Assembly: GCA_018223185.1 (NCBI GenBank)
Contig: JAAEYW010000016.1
Coordinates: 27,440 to 91,439, forward strand
From: Oceanospirillales bacterium
Lineage (GTDB): Bacteria; Pseudomonadota; Gammaproteobacteria; Pseudomonadales; Balneatricaceae
Length of the DNA: 64,000 nt
Direction of reading: 5' to 3'
Part shown: piece by piece, positions 53,651 through 62,862 of the stretch
Layout: each line of letters starts with the position of its first letter
Position numbering within the stretch: the stretch's first letter is position 1
Notes under the pieces: generated by a model
The model's database searches: none
What the model was told of the DNA's origin: nothing
What the model saw: only the letters and a program-made list of their open reading frames with translations
Position numbers and translations under genes: made by a program

Positions 53651-54141
53651 CAGTGCACCTCCAGGGGTTGTGAACGCAGTTCGTCGATTAACTGATCAAA
53701 CTTCTCCGGAGTCACCCGGCCGACGATCTCATCATTAATTCTGACCGATGGGGAGCAGGCACAGTTCCCCAGGCAGTAAACCTCTTCCAGGGTGATATTC
53801 TGATCGCTGGTGGTGCCGTGATAGTCCACTCCCAGGGTCGCCTTTGCGTAGGCTTCCAGCTGGCGCGCGCCCATCGACTGGCAGGCTTCAGCGCGACAGA
53901 CTTCAACGGTGTGTCTGCCCGGTGCAGTGGTACGGAACTGGTGATAGAAACTGATGACGCCATGAATATCTGCACGGGACTGATTCAGTGCCTCTGCAAT
54001 CAGTGGCACTGACTCTGCAGGGATGTAGCCCAGTCGGTTCTGGATTTCATGGAGGATCGGTAGCAATGCGCCCGGTTTATGTTTTAAACCTGAGATGACG
54101 TCGGTCACTACCGGCAACTGCTGCTCGTTAACTGCGGTCAT
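53650..54141 (-). CDS. fdsG: NAD-dependent formate dehydrogenase gamma subunit
   Basis: A 163-residue NuoE-like protein with a 2Fe-2S cluster. Its cysteines are in VEVCRAEACQSMGAR and YCLGNCACSPSVR. It supports electron flow at the FMN subunit. The ATG at 54141 has AGAG about nine bases upstream; the longer frame to 54177 lacks a site. It is the first gene of the operon, divergent from its putative regulator. Confidence 0.9.
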   Translation of the reverse strand: MTAVNEQQLPVVTDVISGLKHKPGALLPILHEIQNRLGYIPAESVPLIAEALNQSRADIHGVISFYHQFRTTAPGRHTVEVCRAEACQSMGARQLEAYAKATLGVDYHGTTSDQNITLEEVYCLGNCACSPSVRINDEIVGRVTPEKFDQLIDELRSQPLEVH

Positions 54142-54278
54142 TTTTTTATTCTCTTTCACATATAAATTTAAGTTCATATGTTGCTGTATGGGTATCAGAA
54201 AAGCTCAAATTATGTGCTTTAACGTTACATTTAAAGTAGCATTAGTTGGTGTTCTACAAAATATGAAATATTGTGCAT

Positions 54279-55352
54279 ATGAAGCGAATTCAGGTTGTTC
54301 CAAGCTGGTCATTCCGGGACTCTGGTGGTAACCAGTTGAATCCCCAGCTATTTTCTTTGCTGGGGGCTATACATGAGACCGGTAAGTTAACGGCCGCTAC
54401 ATCGAAAATAGGCATTTCCTACCGTCATGGCTGGAACCTTCTTAACACCTGGGCGGCGTTCTTTGGCCTGCCGCTGGTGGATATGCAGAAAGGTAAAGGG
54501 GCAACACTGTCTGCACTGGGAGAGAAGCTTCTCTGGGCAGAGCAGCGAGTGCTGGCACGTCTGGAGCCCCAGTTAGAGAGCCTTGCGTCAGAGCTTAATC
54601 TGGAGATTCACCGGGCTCTGGAGGGGGTCAGTCCGCTATTGCGACTGCATGCCAGTTACGGTTATGCCGTGGCCCTGCTACCGGACTTTGCCGGTGAAAT
54701 CCAGCTGGATCTGCAGTACCGGAGTGCTGAGGAGGCACTGGCCTCTCTTAACCGGGGTGTCTGTGATGTCGCGGGTTTCCATGTGCCCGTTAACGGCCGG
54801 GAAGGGGGAATGAGTGATGCCCTCTATGAAACCTACAGCCGGCACCTGAAACCCCGGGTGCATAAGATCGTTAAATTTATTACCCGGCAACAGGGGTTGA
54901 TGATAAAGCCGGGCAATCCGAAACAGATAACCGGGCTGCAGGACCTGTTGCGTAAGGATGTGAAGTTTATCAACCGGCAAAAAGACTCCGGCACCCGCGC
55001 ACTGCTGGATGAACTGCTGCGCCGGGAAGGAATTAACAGTAAAAAGATCAGCGGTTTTGCGGATGAGGAATTTACCCATTCAGCTGTGGCTGCTTTCGTT
55101 GCCGCCGGCATGGCAGATGTAGGTGTAGGGGTAAAAGCCGCCGCCCGCCAGTTCGGTCTTGATTTTATACCGTTATCTTCTGAGCATTATCTGCTGGTGT
55201 GCCATAACAAAACCCTGAAACAGGAAGCGATGCGACGGTTGCTGGAAAGTATTCGAGGGGACGCGTTCCAGCAGGCGGTGATGAAACTGCCGGGATATTC
55301 GCCGGATGAGTGTGGAAGTGTCGTCTCAGTAGACTCTGTCTTTACCGGGTAG
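54279..55352 (+). CDS. ModE-like HTH regulator with PBP domain, divergent from fds
   Basis: A 357-residue regulator. The N-terminal helix-turn-helix (LNPQLFSLLGAIHETGKLTA, then ISYRHGWNLLNTWAAFFGLP) is ModE/LysR-like. About residues 120-330 form a periplasmic-binding-protein-like domain (PF12727 type), which in relatives is linked to molybdate or molybdenum-cofactor genes. Placed 137 bases from fdsG on the other strand, it is likely the fds regulator and may sense molybdenum or formate. No ribosome site is evident before the ATG at 54279 (or GTG at 54273). Confidence 0.78.
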   Translation: MKRIQVVPSWSFRDSGGNQLNPQLFSLLGAIHETGKLTAATSKIGISYRHGWNLLNTWAAFFGLPLVDMQKGKGATLSALGEKLLWAEQRVLARLEPQLESLASELNLEIHRALEGVSPLLRLHASYGYAVALLPDFAGEIQLDLQYRSAEEALASLNRGVCDVAGFHVPVNGREGGMSDALYETYSRHLKPRVHKIVKFITRQQGLMIKPGNPKQITGLQDLLRKDVKFINRQKDSGTRALLDELLRREGINSKKISGFADEEFTHSAVAAFVAAGMADVGVGVKAAARQFGLDFIPLSSEHYLLVCHNKTLKQEAMRRLLESIRGDAFQQAVMKLPGYSPDECGSVVSVDSVFTG

Positions 55353-56376
55353 GTTGAAAAGCCGTGGCCCGATCGCTGCTGCGCGGCTTGTCAGACGTTG
55401 CTTCGCCACTTGCCCGTTGTCTGAAAGAGCGATATTTGCCAGGTATTGCCGGCGCTGCATAAATGGCCCCAAGCGCCGCATTGCCATATGGTGCTGTTGT
55501 AGGAGCCTCTTCCAGAGGCGATTTATTGTTTCTTCTCGGTGCTCTCTGCGCCCTCTGTGGTAAAGCCATTGTTCAAAAAATATCACCACAGAGGGCACGG
55601 AGAAGAGCAAAGGCAACACCTGTCCGGATGAAGCGTTATATACACAGTTCATTCTGATATCCGTCCCGGGGCGGCTTTTTACGCTTTTTTGAGTAAGTGA
55701 CCGTCGAGCCATTAGCTGTGGATTGAAGGCGCTGCATCTACGCAGTGCCTGCATGGGCTATCGCTGCAGGATGCAGCTCCTACAGTATAAATTGTCGAAG
55801 TTCCGCATTGCCATATGGTGGCGTAGGAGCCTCTTCCAGAGGCGATTTTTTGCTTTTCTCGGTGACCTCTGCGTCCTCTGTGGTAAGCACCAGTAATATT
55901 GAGGTCAGGCTTGACCGACCAGGCCATCGCTGCAGGATGCAGCTCCTACAGTATAAATTGTCGAAGTTCCGCATTGCCATATGGTGGCGTAGGAGCCTCT
56001 TCCAGAGGCGATTTTTTGCTTTTCTCGGTGACCTCTGCGTCCTCTGTGGTAAGCACCAGTAATATTGAGGTCAGGCTTGACCGACCAGGCCATCGCTGCA
56101 GGATGCAGCTCCTACAGTATAAATTGTCGAAGTTCCGCATTGCCATATGGTGGCGTAGGAGCCTCTTCCAGAGGCGATTTTTTGCTTTTCTCGGTGACCT
56201 CTGCGTCCTCTGTGGTAAACATCAGTCATTTCTAAGAAATAGGCAGACGTGGCCAGACCCTCGCTGCTGGAAGCAGCTCCTACAGTATAAAATGGCCCCG
56301 GAGCTGTGATTGTGCATTAACAGCGTATAGTCACGGGGTTATTCCTGGTCACAGATCAAATCTGTGAACTGGGCTC
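55353..56376. repeat. Tandem 166-bp repeat array and related REP-like DNA
   Basis: A stretch of about 1 kb with no gene. Two copies (55761-55926 and 55927-56092) are identical over 166 bases; a third (56093-56217) matches the first 125 bases and then diverges. Each unit contains GTAGGAGCCTCTTCCAGAGG (a REP-like hairpin) and CTGCAGGATGCAGCTCCTAC. A diverged half-unit lies at 55475-55566. Frames read through these copies on both strands are artefacts. Confidence 0.82.
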
Positions 56377-56763
56377 TCAGGCCTGCTGTGTGGCTTTAGC
56401 TGATTTGATAAACAGTATGATCATCATAATCATGCCCGAGAGGACAAAAAAGGATGATACGGCCAGGATTGGTTCGATGGCCTCCGGAAGAATTAAATCG
56501 CCATAGAGCAGGAATAATCCCAGAGACATCACAGCAACACCGATTTGATGCACATAGAACTGAATTTGTTTCAGTGAGTTGTCGGAGCTACCGAGCCATA
56601 ATTTGTGGCAAAGCGCGTATATAAACGACACCACAAACCCTGCCAGCATGATGTGAGCATGGGTAACCATCTGCCCATGATTCTGTGATGCTGCCATGAA
56701 AATGCCTAAAGACATGCCGATGACAGCATAAATCAAACTTGCGAAAACAAACTTCCTATCCAT
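56377..56763 (-). CDS. Small four-helix membrane protein with HxH motif
   Basis: A 128-residue membrane protein with four predicted helices. The second helix holds VTHAHIMLAGFVVSFIYAL; the two histidines could bind haem or metal, as in short relatives of cytochrome oxidase subunit I. No other subunit gene is nearby. Its function is unknown. On the minus strand the start is preceded by four 15-base tandem repeats and, further up, six 17-base repeats. Confidence 0.65.
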   Translation of the reverse strand: MDRKFVFASLIYAVIGMSLGIFMAASQNHGQMVTHAHIMLAGFVVSFIYALCHKLWLGSSDNSLKQIQFYVHQIGVAVMSLGLFLLYGDLILPEAIEPILAVSSFFVLSGMIMMIILFIKSAKATQQA

Positions 56764-56794
56764 AACGGTTTCCTCTTGGACGCTTTCTCTTGTT

Positions 56795-56854
56795 GAGTAG
56801 AGATCAGCCGAGTAGGGATCAGTTGTGCAGTGACCAGTCGAGTAGTAATCAGTA
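56795..56854. repeat. 15-bp tandem repeat, four copies
   Basis: Units begin at 56795, 56810, 56825 and 56840 and are variants of GAGTAGNGATCAGNN. They lie 32 bases before the start of the minus-strand membrane protein gene, so may be part of its promoter or a set of protein-binding sites. Confidence 0.7.
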
Positions 56855-56974
56855 TAGACGCGTCTTAAAAATACAATTAAGTCGTGATACGCCGGATTGT
56901 CTTGCAGACCATCCCGATCTCAGTGGGTAATAACTGTAATCAGGGAACTGCTTTAGAAAAGCAGCATAGTACCT

Positions 56975-57075
56975 GAACATAAAGGGAGCTCGAATAAAAA
57001 GGGTCTTGAACAGAAAGAGAGCCCGAACAGAAAGCGAGCTCGAGCAGCAAGAGGGCAAGAACAGAATAGAGGCCG
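56975..57075. repeat. 17-bp tandem repeat, six copies
   Basis: Units at 56975, 56992 (16 bases), 57008, 57025, 57042 and 57059 are variants of GAACAGAAAGNGAGCTC. The period is not a multiple of three and no gene is present. It lies in the same 480-base gap as the 15-bp repeat. Confidence 0.65.
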
Positions 57076-57244
57076 GGTCTTGTCTGTTGCATTCCCTCTT
57101 GCCGTGACGTGATAAAGCGCGTCTGCACATTCAATTTTTCAGGTGCATTCGTTCAGGGTCAATCGATAACACCTGTCCGGATAGCTAACTTAGCAACCCT
57201 GCAAAAAACAACACCGACCTCTTACTTGCAGTCAATCAGGCTTA

Positions 57245-57562
57245 TTACAGTTCAACCACACGAAATACTTCCCAATAGGTCGATCCTGAGACGACCACAT
57301 CACTCAGTTTTCGACCCCAGTCCTTGTGCATCTTGATACCAGCAATCGTGTCAAAGAACTTATCGAGATCTGCAAGATCATCGATTTCAATATCATGCTG
57401 TATTAACGCCTCTTTTGCGCCGACAGAACCGGTGATCAGACGTGAATTTTTCATGTCCAGATTGGTCTGATTGCCGATCTGTTCCATCCATTCCTTCATG
57501 AGGTTGAGTGCATCCTGTTTGTACCCGAAACGGGCCTCACAATTCCACCTCGCGATCAACAT
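57245..57562 (-). CDS. Small protein, possible ABM-fold (dimeric alpha/beta barrel)
   Basis: A 105-residue protein that starts MLIARWNCEARFGYKQDALN. The pattern of beta strand, helix (LMKEWMEQIGNQ) and later strands with a C-terminal EVFRVVEL suggests a dimeric ferredoxin-like (NIPSNAP/ABM-type) barrel. Function is unknown. The ATG at 57562 follows GAGGAGG by nine bases; a frame reaching 57730 lacks a good site. No neighbours on the same strand. Confidence 0.6.
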   Translation of the reverse strand: MLIARWNCEARFGYKQDALNLMKEWMEQIGNQTNLDMKNSRLITGSVGAKEALIQHDIEIDDLADLDKFFDTIAGIKMHKDWGRKLSDVVVSGSTYWEVFRVVEL

Positions 57563-58029
57563 AATCTGATACCTCCTCAATAGTGCTGTGTTTATGACTA
57601 TAGCAGTTGATATCAGGAGCTGCGCAGGCGATTTCATAGCACCCTTCCCGGGCTGTTTTTGTACCACTTTTACAATTATCGCGGACCTTATCAATACTAT
57701 CCGGGGTGAGTGAAACGTCATGCAGTTCAACAGGCTCGAGGTATGGCGTTTATCTGCACTGGACGTGTAGGACTAAACAGGCAACTACCTTTACTCATCT
57801 CTCTGTTCCTCACCCGGGGGTAAATGCGGACTCTTCAGTCAGAGCTTAGCATCGATCGATTTATCATAGTGCCAATGGATTCTCTGGCATAAAGCATGCA
57901 GTCATAAGCGGTAAGCAGTCCGCTTAACGGACAAACAGACTATATCAGCTCTTTTATGGTGCACGGCGTGCACCATGAGGTTTTGTTTGCGCTAAATCTG
58001 TGCAATACGGAGTATTCGGGGCCAGTGTA
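57563..58029. other. Intergenic region upstream of the hybrid kinase
   Basis: About 470 bases without a gene. It contains two perfect inverted repeats: TAAGCGG/CCGCTTA (57905-57926) and ATGGTGCAC/GTGCACCAT (57956-57976, three-base spacer). The latter is 54 bases before the kinase ATG. Confidence 0.5.
57956..57976. promoter_or_regulatory. Perfect 9-3-9 palindrome before the hybrid kinase gene
   Basis: ATGGTGCAC ggc GTGCACCAT, symmetrical over all nine bases per arm. Such a site fits a dimeric regulator; the protein is unknown. Confidence 0.5.
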
Positions 58030-61000
58030 ATGTCAGCATTTCAGAAAATTCTTAAAGTGCGACGCCACTATAACAAGTGGGTCGCCGACCAGACGCTGGA
58101 GGATTATGCGCTGCGCTTTACCGCGCGCAAAGGGCGGCATATGAGTATCTCCCGGGTCGGTAAAACGGCACTGGGAGCGGCTTCATTTCTGGCGCTTGAA
58201 GGGTTAGCTGCCGCGGTAACACTGAGCTACGGCTTTACCAACACGGTGATGGCGATGCTGGCGGTCTGTATTGTCCTGTTTATCACCGGTCTGCCCATTG
58301 CTTATTATTCTGCTAAACATGGACTGGATATTGACCTGCTGACCCGGGGGGCCGGATTTGGTTATCTGGGGTCAACGCTGACATCGCTGATCTATGCATC
58401 GTTCACTTTTATCTTCTTTGCCATAGAAGCGGCGATTCTGGCCTCGGCTCTGAAAGCATTGTTTGGCATTCCGCTGGCTATCGGATATCTGCTCTGTGCG
58501 GTGGCGGTTATCCCCATCGTGACTCACGGTATCACGGCGATCAGCCGGTTTCAGGTGGGCACCCATAACCTCTGGGTGGCACTGCAACTGGCCGCCATCG
58601 TGGTGGTGCTCTGGTATGAGTTCGACAGCTTGCAGGGCTGGACAGAGTTCAGCCCCGGAATGGGCGCAACCGCCAGCGGTGACTTCGATATCATTATGTT
58701 TGGTGCGGCAGTGTCGGTGTTTTTTGCCCTGTTTGCCCAGATCGGCGAACAGGTGGATTATCTGCGCTTTATGCCAGAGAAAACCGAAGAGAATAAAAAA
58801 CAGTGGTGGTTCTGGCTGATTCTGGCCGGTCCCGGCTGGGTGTTTACCGGGATGATCAAGATGTTGCTGGGATCGTTTCTGGCCTATCTGGCGATCACTC
58901 AGGGCATGAGCGTGATTGAGGCGTCCGATCCCACTTATATGTATCAGCGGGTGTTCCAGCTGATGACCGGCTCCCCCGAGATCGCGCTGTTGTTAGCCGC
59001 TCTGATGGTGGTGGTGTGTCAGATGAAGATCAATGTCACCAACGCCTATGCGGGTTCTATCGCCTGGTCGAACTTCTTCTCACGACTGACCCACAGTCAC
59101 CCGGGCCGGGTTGTCTGGCTGGTGTTTAATGTGACTATTGCGCTGATTCTGATGGAACTGGGTATCTATCAGGCGCTGGAAGCGATTCTGGGAATCTTTG
59201 CCATTATTGCCATCAGTTGGCTGGCGTCATTGTCAGCCGATCTGCTGATCAATAAGCCACTGGGGCTGAGTCCGCCTGAGATTGAGTTCAAGCGGGGCCA
59301 TCTGTATGACATCAACCCGGTCGGCATGGGGTCGATGGTGATATCTACGACGCTCGGAATGTTGAGCTATCTGGGCCTGTTTGGCGAAGAAGCCCGTAAC
59401 CTCTGTCACTTTGTCAGCCTGATCAGTTGTTTTATCTGCGTGCCGCTGATCGCCTGGCTGACCGGAGGCCGGTATTATATCGCCCGGACCAATGAGGAAC
59501 TGAATCAGTATATCCGTCTGGTGCCGGTTGCCGGACATGTGCGCAATGTCAGTATTGTCACCTGTGGTATCTGTGAGAATGATTTTGAGCGGGAGGATAT
59601 GAGTTTCTGCCCCGCCTATGATCTGCCGATCTGCTCCCTTTGTTGTTCACTGGATGTACGCTGTCTGGATAACTGTAAACCGAAGGCGCGGTTGTCCCGG
59701 CAGGTGATGGAGATGCTGCACCTGTTTCTGCCCCGGCGGGGAGTGAAACTGGTCAGTTCCCGGCTGAGCAAGTTCATCATCCTGCTGCTGGTGGTGAATC
59801 TGGTGCTGGGGGCATTGCTGGCGGTCATTTTCCGTCAGCTGGCCCCGGCCACCCCAGAGGAGACTGCACTGGTGTTGCAGACCATCTGGACGCTGTTTTT
59901 CACCCTGTTTATCGCCTCCGGCGTCGTCACCTGGCTGTTTTTGCTGACCCATGAGAGCCGGGTCGTGGCCCAGCAGGAATCCAACCGGCAGACCATGAAG
60001 TTAACCCGGGAGATTGATGCTCACGAAAAGACTGATCTTGAGTTACAGCAGGCAAAAGAGCTGGCTGAACGGGCTAATGCGGCTAAAAGCCGTTATCTGT
60101 CCGGGATCAGTCATGAACTGCGGACACCGCTGCAATCGATACTCGGGTATGCACAGTTGTTGCGGGAGCGTTCAGAACTGCAGGAAGACCAGCAGCGGGG
60201 GCTGGATATTATTCATCGCAGTGGCCTCTATCTCACCGATCTGATCGAAGGGTTGCTGGATATCTCCAAGATCGAAGCGGGGCGGCTGGATCTGTATCGC
60301 AATCAGGTGAATCTGCCGGAACTGATTGAACAGCTGGCAGAGATGTTTCGTATGCAGGCGCTCCAGAAAGGCATTGAGTTTCACTGCCATATTGCCAACC
60401 CGCTGCCGCAGCGGATTGTTACTGATGAAAAGCGTCTGCGGCAAATTCTGATCAATCTGCTCTCCAATGCGGTTAAATATACCCCGACAGGCCGGGTAGA
60501 TTTTGATATCCATTACCGTAATCAGGTGGCCGAATTTGCTATCCGGGATACCGGCACCGGTATTGATGAATATCAGATGCAGCGGATCTTTGCGCCCTTC
60601 GAGCGGATTCGCAACCAGGATACCGCCCACCTTCCGGGTACGGGGCTGGGGCTGACCATTGTTAAACTGCTGACCGAAATTATGGGGGGCGACCTGCAGG
60701 TTGAAAGCAACCCCGGTAAGGGAAGCTGTTTCCGTATCTCGATGATGCTGCCCTGGGTCAGCAACGAGGTGCTGACACCGGTGCTGCAGGAGCAGCGTGT
60801 TATCGGTTATGAGGGTTATCAGCGTACGCTGTGTCTGGTGGATGATGACCCGGTATTACGCGGTTTGCTGGCTGATATTCTGATGCCGCTGGGTTTCAGT
60901 ATTATCGACGCGCAGGATGCTGAAGCCTGCCTGGCGCTCTTGCAGCAGAGTGAGCCGGATCTGTTTCTGCTGGATATCTCGATGCCGGGAATGTCGGGCC

Positions 61001-61467
61001 TGCAACTGGCCAGCATTCTGCGGCAGCGTAAAGTGTCCGGGAAGATTGTGATGCTGTCTGCTGATGCCCGGGAACTCTCTGCCAGAGACGAAGGACATGA
61101 CAGTTATGACGATTATCTGGTAAAACCGGTTGCCAATCATCAACTGCTGGAAACCCTTGGACGGCATCTTGAACTGAAATGGATCTACCGGGGAAGTACT
61201 GAACCGGTTAAACCGGAGGCTGTCATTTCAGCAGACAGCGCAGTCACGGTCAGCCCGGATATTGAGATTCTGCAGCCCGATCACCCATTGCTGCTGGAAT
61301 TAAAAAACTGTGCCGGACTGGGCTATCACAAAGGGGTGATGCAGTGTCTTAAAGAGATCGAAAGCCTGGAGGTTTTGTCGGCCGGGGCGTTAACCCATCT
61401 GCGGCAGCTCAGTGAAAGTTTTCTGTTTGACAAGCTGGTCGTATATCTGGAGACCCAGAGTCAATGA
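58030..61467 (+). CDS. Permease-histidine kinase-receiver hybrid sensor
   Basis: A 1145-residue sensor. About residues 1-490: 12-helix permease-like part of the NCS1/SSS type (TLEDYALRFTARK near the start). Residues 512-549: eight cysteines (512, 515, 527, 535, 538, 539, 545, 549), opening CGICENDFEREDM, a possible metal or Fe-S site. Then two helices, a short coiled coil, HisKA (His695 in ISHELRTPLQSILGYAQLL), HATPase, a receiver (Asp982) and a helical tail. This kinase class uses a transporter as sensor, as do CbrA and MxtR/CrbS. The ATG at 58030 is preferred to GTG 58000. It overlaps the regulator gene by four bases. Confidence 0.88.
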   Translation: MSAFQKILKVRRHYNKWVADQTLEDYALRFTARKGRHMSISRVGKTALGAASFLALEGLAAAVTLSYGFTNTVMAMLAVCIVLFITGLPIAYYSAKHGLDIDLLTRGAGFGYLGSTLTSLIYASFTFIFFAIEAAILASALKALFGIPLAIGYLLCAVAVIPIVTHGITAISRFQVGTHNLWVALQLAAIVVVLWYEFDSLQGWTEFSPGMGATASGDFDIIMFGAAVSVFFALFAQIGEQVDYLRFMPEKTEENKKQWWFWLILAGPGWVFTGMIKMLLGSFLAYLAITQGMSVIEASDPTYMYQRVFQLMTGSPEIALLLAALMVVVCQMKINVTNAYAGSIAWSNFFSRLTHSHPGRVVWLVFNVTIALILMELGIYQALEAILGIFAIIAISWLASLSADLLINKPLGLSPPEIEFKRGHLYDINPVGMGSMVISTTLGMLSYLGLFGEEARNLCHFVSLISCFICVPLIAWLTGGRYYIARTNEELNQYIRLVPVAGHVRNVSIVTCGICENDFEREDMSFCPAYDLPICSLCCSLDVRCLDNCKPKARLSRQVMEMLHLFLPRRGVKLVSSRLSKFIILLLVVNLVLGALLAVIFRQLAPATPEETALVLQTIWTLFFTLFIASGVVTWLFLLTHESRVVAQQESNRQTMKLTREIDAHEKTDLELQQAKELAERANAAKSRYLSGISHELRTPLQSILGYAQLLRERSELQEDQQRGLDIIHRSGLYLTDLIEGLLDISKIEAGRLDLYRNQVNLPELIEQLAEMFRMQALQKGIEFHCHIANPLPQRIVTDEKRLRQILINLLSNAVKYTPTGRVDFDIHYRNQVAEFAIRDTGTGIDEYQMQRIFAPFERIRNQDTAHLPGTGLGLTIVKLLTEIMGGDLQVESNPGKGSCFRISMMLPWVSNEVLTPVLQEQRVIGYEGYQRTLCLVDDDPVLRGLLADILMPLGFSIIDAQDAEACLALLQQSEPDLFLLDISMPGMSGLQLASILRQRKVSGKIVMLSADARELSARDEGHDSYDDYLVKPVANHQLLETLGRHLELKWIYRGSTEPVKPEAVISADSAVTVSPDIEILQPDHPLLLELKNCAGLGYHKGVMQCLKEIESLEVLSAGALTHLRQLSESFLFDKLVVYLETQSQ

Positions 61468-62387
61468 ATATGAGTGAACACGGATCTATCCGTAACGACG
61501 TTGTGCTGGTGGTGGACGATTCGCCTAATGCGCTGAGTCTCATAAATGATGCACTGGAAGGCGCCGGGCTGGATGTTCTGGTGGCTCTCGAAGGACGTCA
61601 GGCGCTGACGATCTGTAAACGTATTCGCCCCGATATTATTCTGATGGATGCGGTAATGCCGGTCATGGATGGCTTTGAAACCTGCCAGATGCTCAAAGCT
61701 GATCCTGATCTGGCCACCATTCCGGTGGTGTTTATGACCGGTCTCACCGACACCGACGATATTGTTCGCGGACTGGATTGCGGCGGGGTAGATTACCTGA
61801 CCAAACCGATCAGTCCCAATGAGTTGCTGGCGCGCATCCGGGTGCATCTGGGCAATGCCCGTCAGACCAGCAGTGTTCACAGCGCACTGGACAGCACCGG
61901 GCAGCATCTGCTGACGGTGGGCAGTGATGGTCTGTTGCGCTGGGCAACGCCCCGGGCCTATGCGTTGCTGGGCCGGGCTGGAGTGACTGAGCAGGTGCAG
62001 GAGGAGTGTCTGTTGCCGCAGATCAGGCACTGGCTGGCCCACAACCCTCTAGAGCAGGAACGGATGCTGGTAAGGAATATCGAATATCCCTTAGCCCTGA
62101 AACTGATCGGCTATCAGAGTAACGGTGAGGTGCTGATGCAGCTGATCGATGGAAACAAGCCCACCGGCGCAGACTTACTGAAACAGGAACTTGAGCTGAC
62201 CGAACGGGAAGCCGAGGTGTTGTTCTGGCTGGCCAACGGAAAAACCAACCGCGAGATTGCTGAAATTCTGGAAATCAGCCCCCGCACCATCAATAAACAT
62301 CTGGAACAGATCTTCCCCAAACTCGGCGTTGAAAACCGCACCGCGGCGGCGGGGGTGGCCCTTAGGCTGATAGCTAGTCATGAATAA
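61464..62387 (+). CDS. LuxR/NarL-type response regulator
   Basis: A 307-residue regulator: receiver with Asp62 (DIILMDAVMPVMDG), a middle segment (about residues 130-230) of unknown role, and a C-terminal LuxR helix-turn-helix (LTEREAEVLFWLANGKTNRE, then PRTINKHLEQIFPKLGVENR). The start overlaps the kinase stop in ATGA. It should be the output of the hybrid kinase. The middle segment resembles regulators in permease-kinase pairs of Pseudomonas, but the ligand is not evident. Confidence 0.9.
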   Translation: MNMSEHGSIRNDVVLVVDDSPNALSLINDALEGAGLDVLVALEGRQALTICKRIRPDIILMDAVMPVMDGFETCQMLKADPDLATIPVVFMTGLTDTDDIVRGLDCGGVDYLTKPISPNELLARIRVHLGNARQTSSVHSALDSTGQHLLTVGSDGLLRWATPRAYALLGRAGVTEQVQEECLLPQIRHWLAHNPLEQERMLVRNIEYPLALKLIGYQSNGEVLMQLIDGNKPTGADLLKQELELTEREAEVLFWLANGKTNREIAEILEISPRTINKHLEQIFPKLGVENRTAAAGVALRLIASHE

Positions 62388-62862
62388 AGGCAGTGGCTAG
62401 AACGTCGCAAAAAACGCGACTTGCTTGTAGCTAGTGGCTAGGAAGAGCCTTCTTAATAGATTCAGTGGTAAGCGTTTACGTTAGGTGCGTTGTAGGCGGT
62501 TGTTTGTATTTACAGTTTATTTTGTTCGGTCCAGCGGTTATGCTGGTTTTATCGTTAGATAAGGGCGTGTTTTGCAGCTTCGCTATGTTGCAAAACATCA
62601 GAAACAAAGGGATAGGTAAAAAACGCTGGCGGGCTACTTTGCTGGGCTAAGAGTGCAACTGTGCATTCTCGTTTTTGTCTTAAAGGAGATCGCGATTTTA
62701 AAAATTTCCTCTTTACTATCTGATAGTTAGTATGCCTTTTGTGAGTTAACCCCAAAAAGGGATATGACTCCTTTGATTTCGTAAACACGAATCGCGCAAA
62801 GCTGCGCCGCTTCGCTTTGCAACTTTGTGCGCCCGGTTACGCGAAACGTACAGGAGGTACAG
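62388..62862. other. Intergenic region at the start of the cassette-like tail
   Basis: About 475 bases without a convincing gene. It has hairpins near 62569-62596 (GTTTTGCA/TGCAAAAC) and 62798-62832 (GCGCAAAG and CTTTGTGCGC), and GTTAGGT and GTTAGAT words (62480, 62553) reminiscent of integron core sites. Two short frames (62465-62650 and 62555-62788 minus) have no ribosome site. Confidence 0.4.

Noticed and set aside
55761..56217. CRISPR array
   Set aside because: The repeats are 166 bases long and directly abutting, without unique spacers or cas genes.
55899..56309. Frames through the 166-bp repeats
   Set aside because: Residue repeats mirror the DNA repeats, with no start signal; not a gene.
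56849..57130. Minus-strand frame of 93 codons across the 17-bp repeats
   Set aside because: It is made of the repeat itself in a shifting frame and lacks a ribosome site.
62465..62788. Two short frames on opposite strands
   Set aside because: No start signals; they lie in hairpin-rich DNA.
62741..62845. A second attC site before the secreted protein gene
   Set aside because: The expected boxes deviate (AGTTAAC, GTTACGC), so only the site at 63310 was kept.
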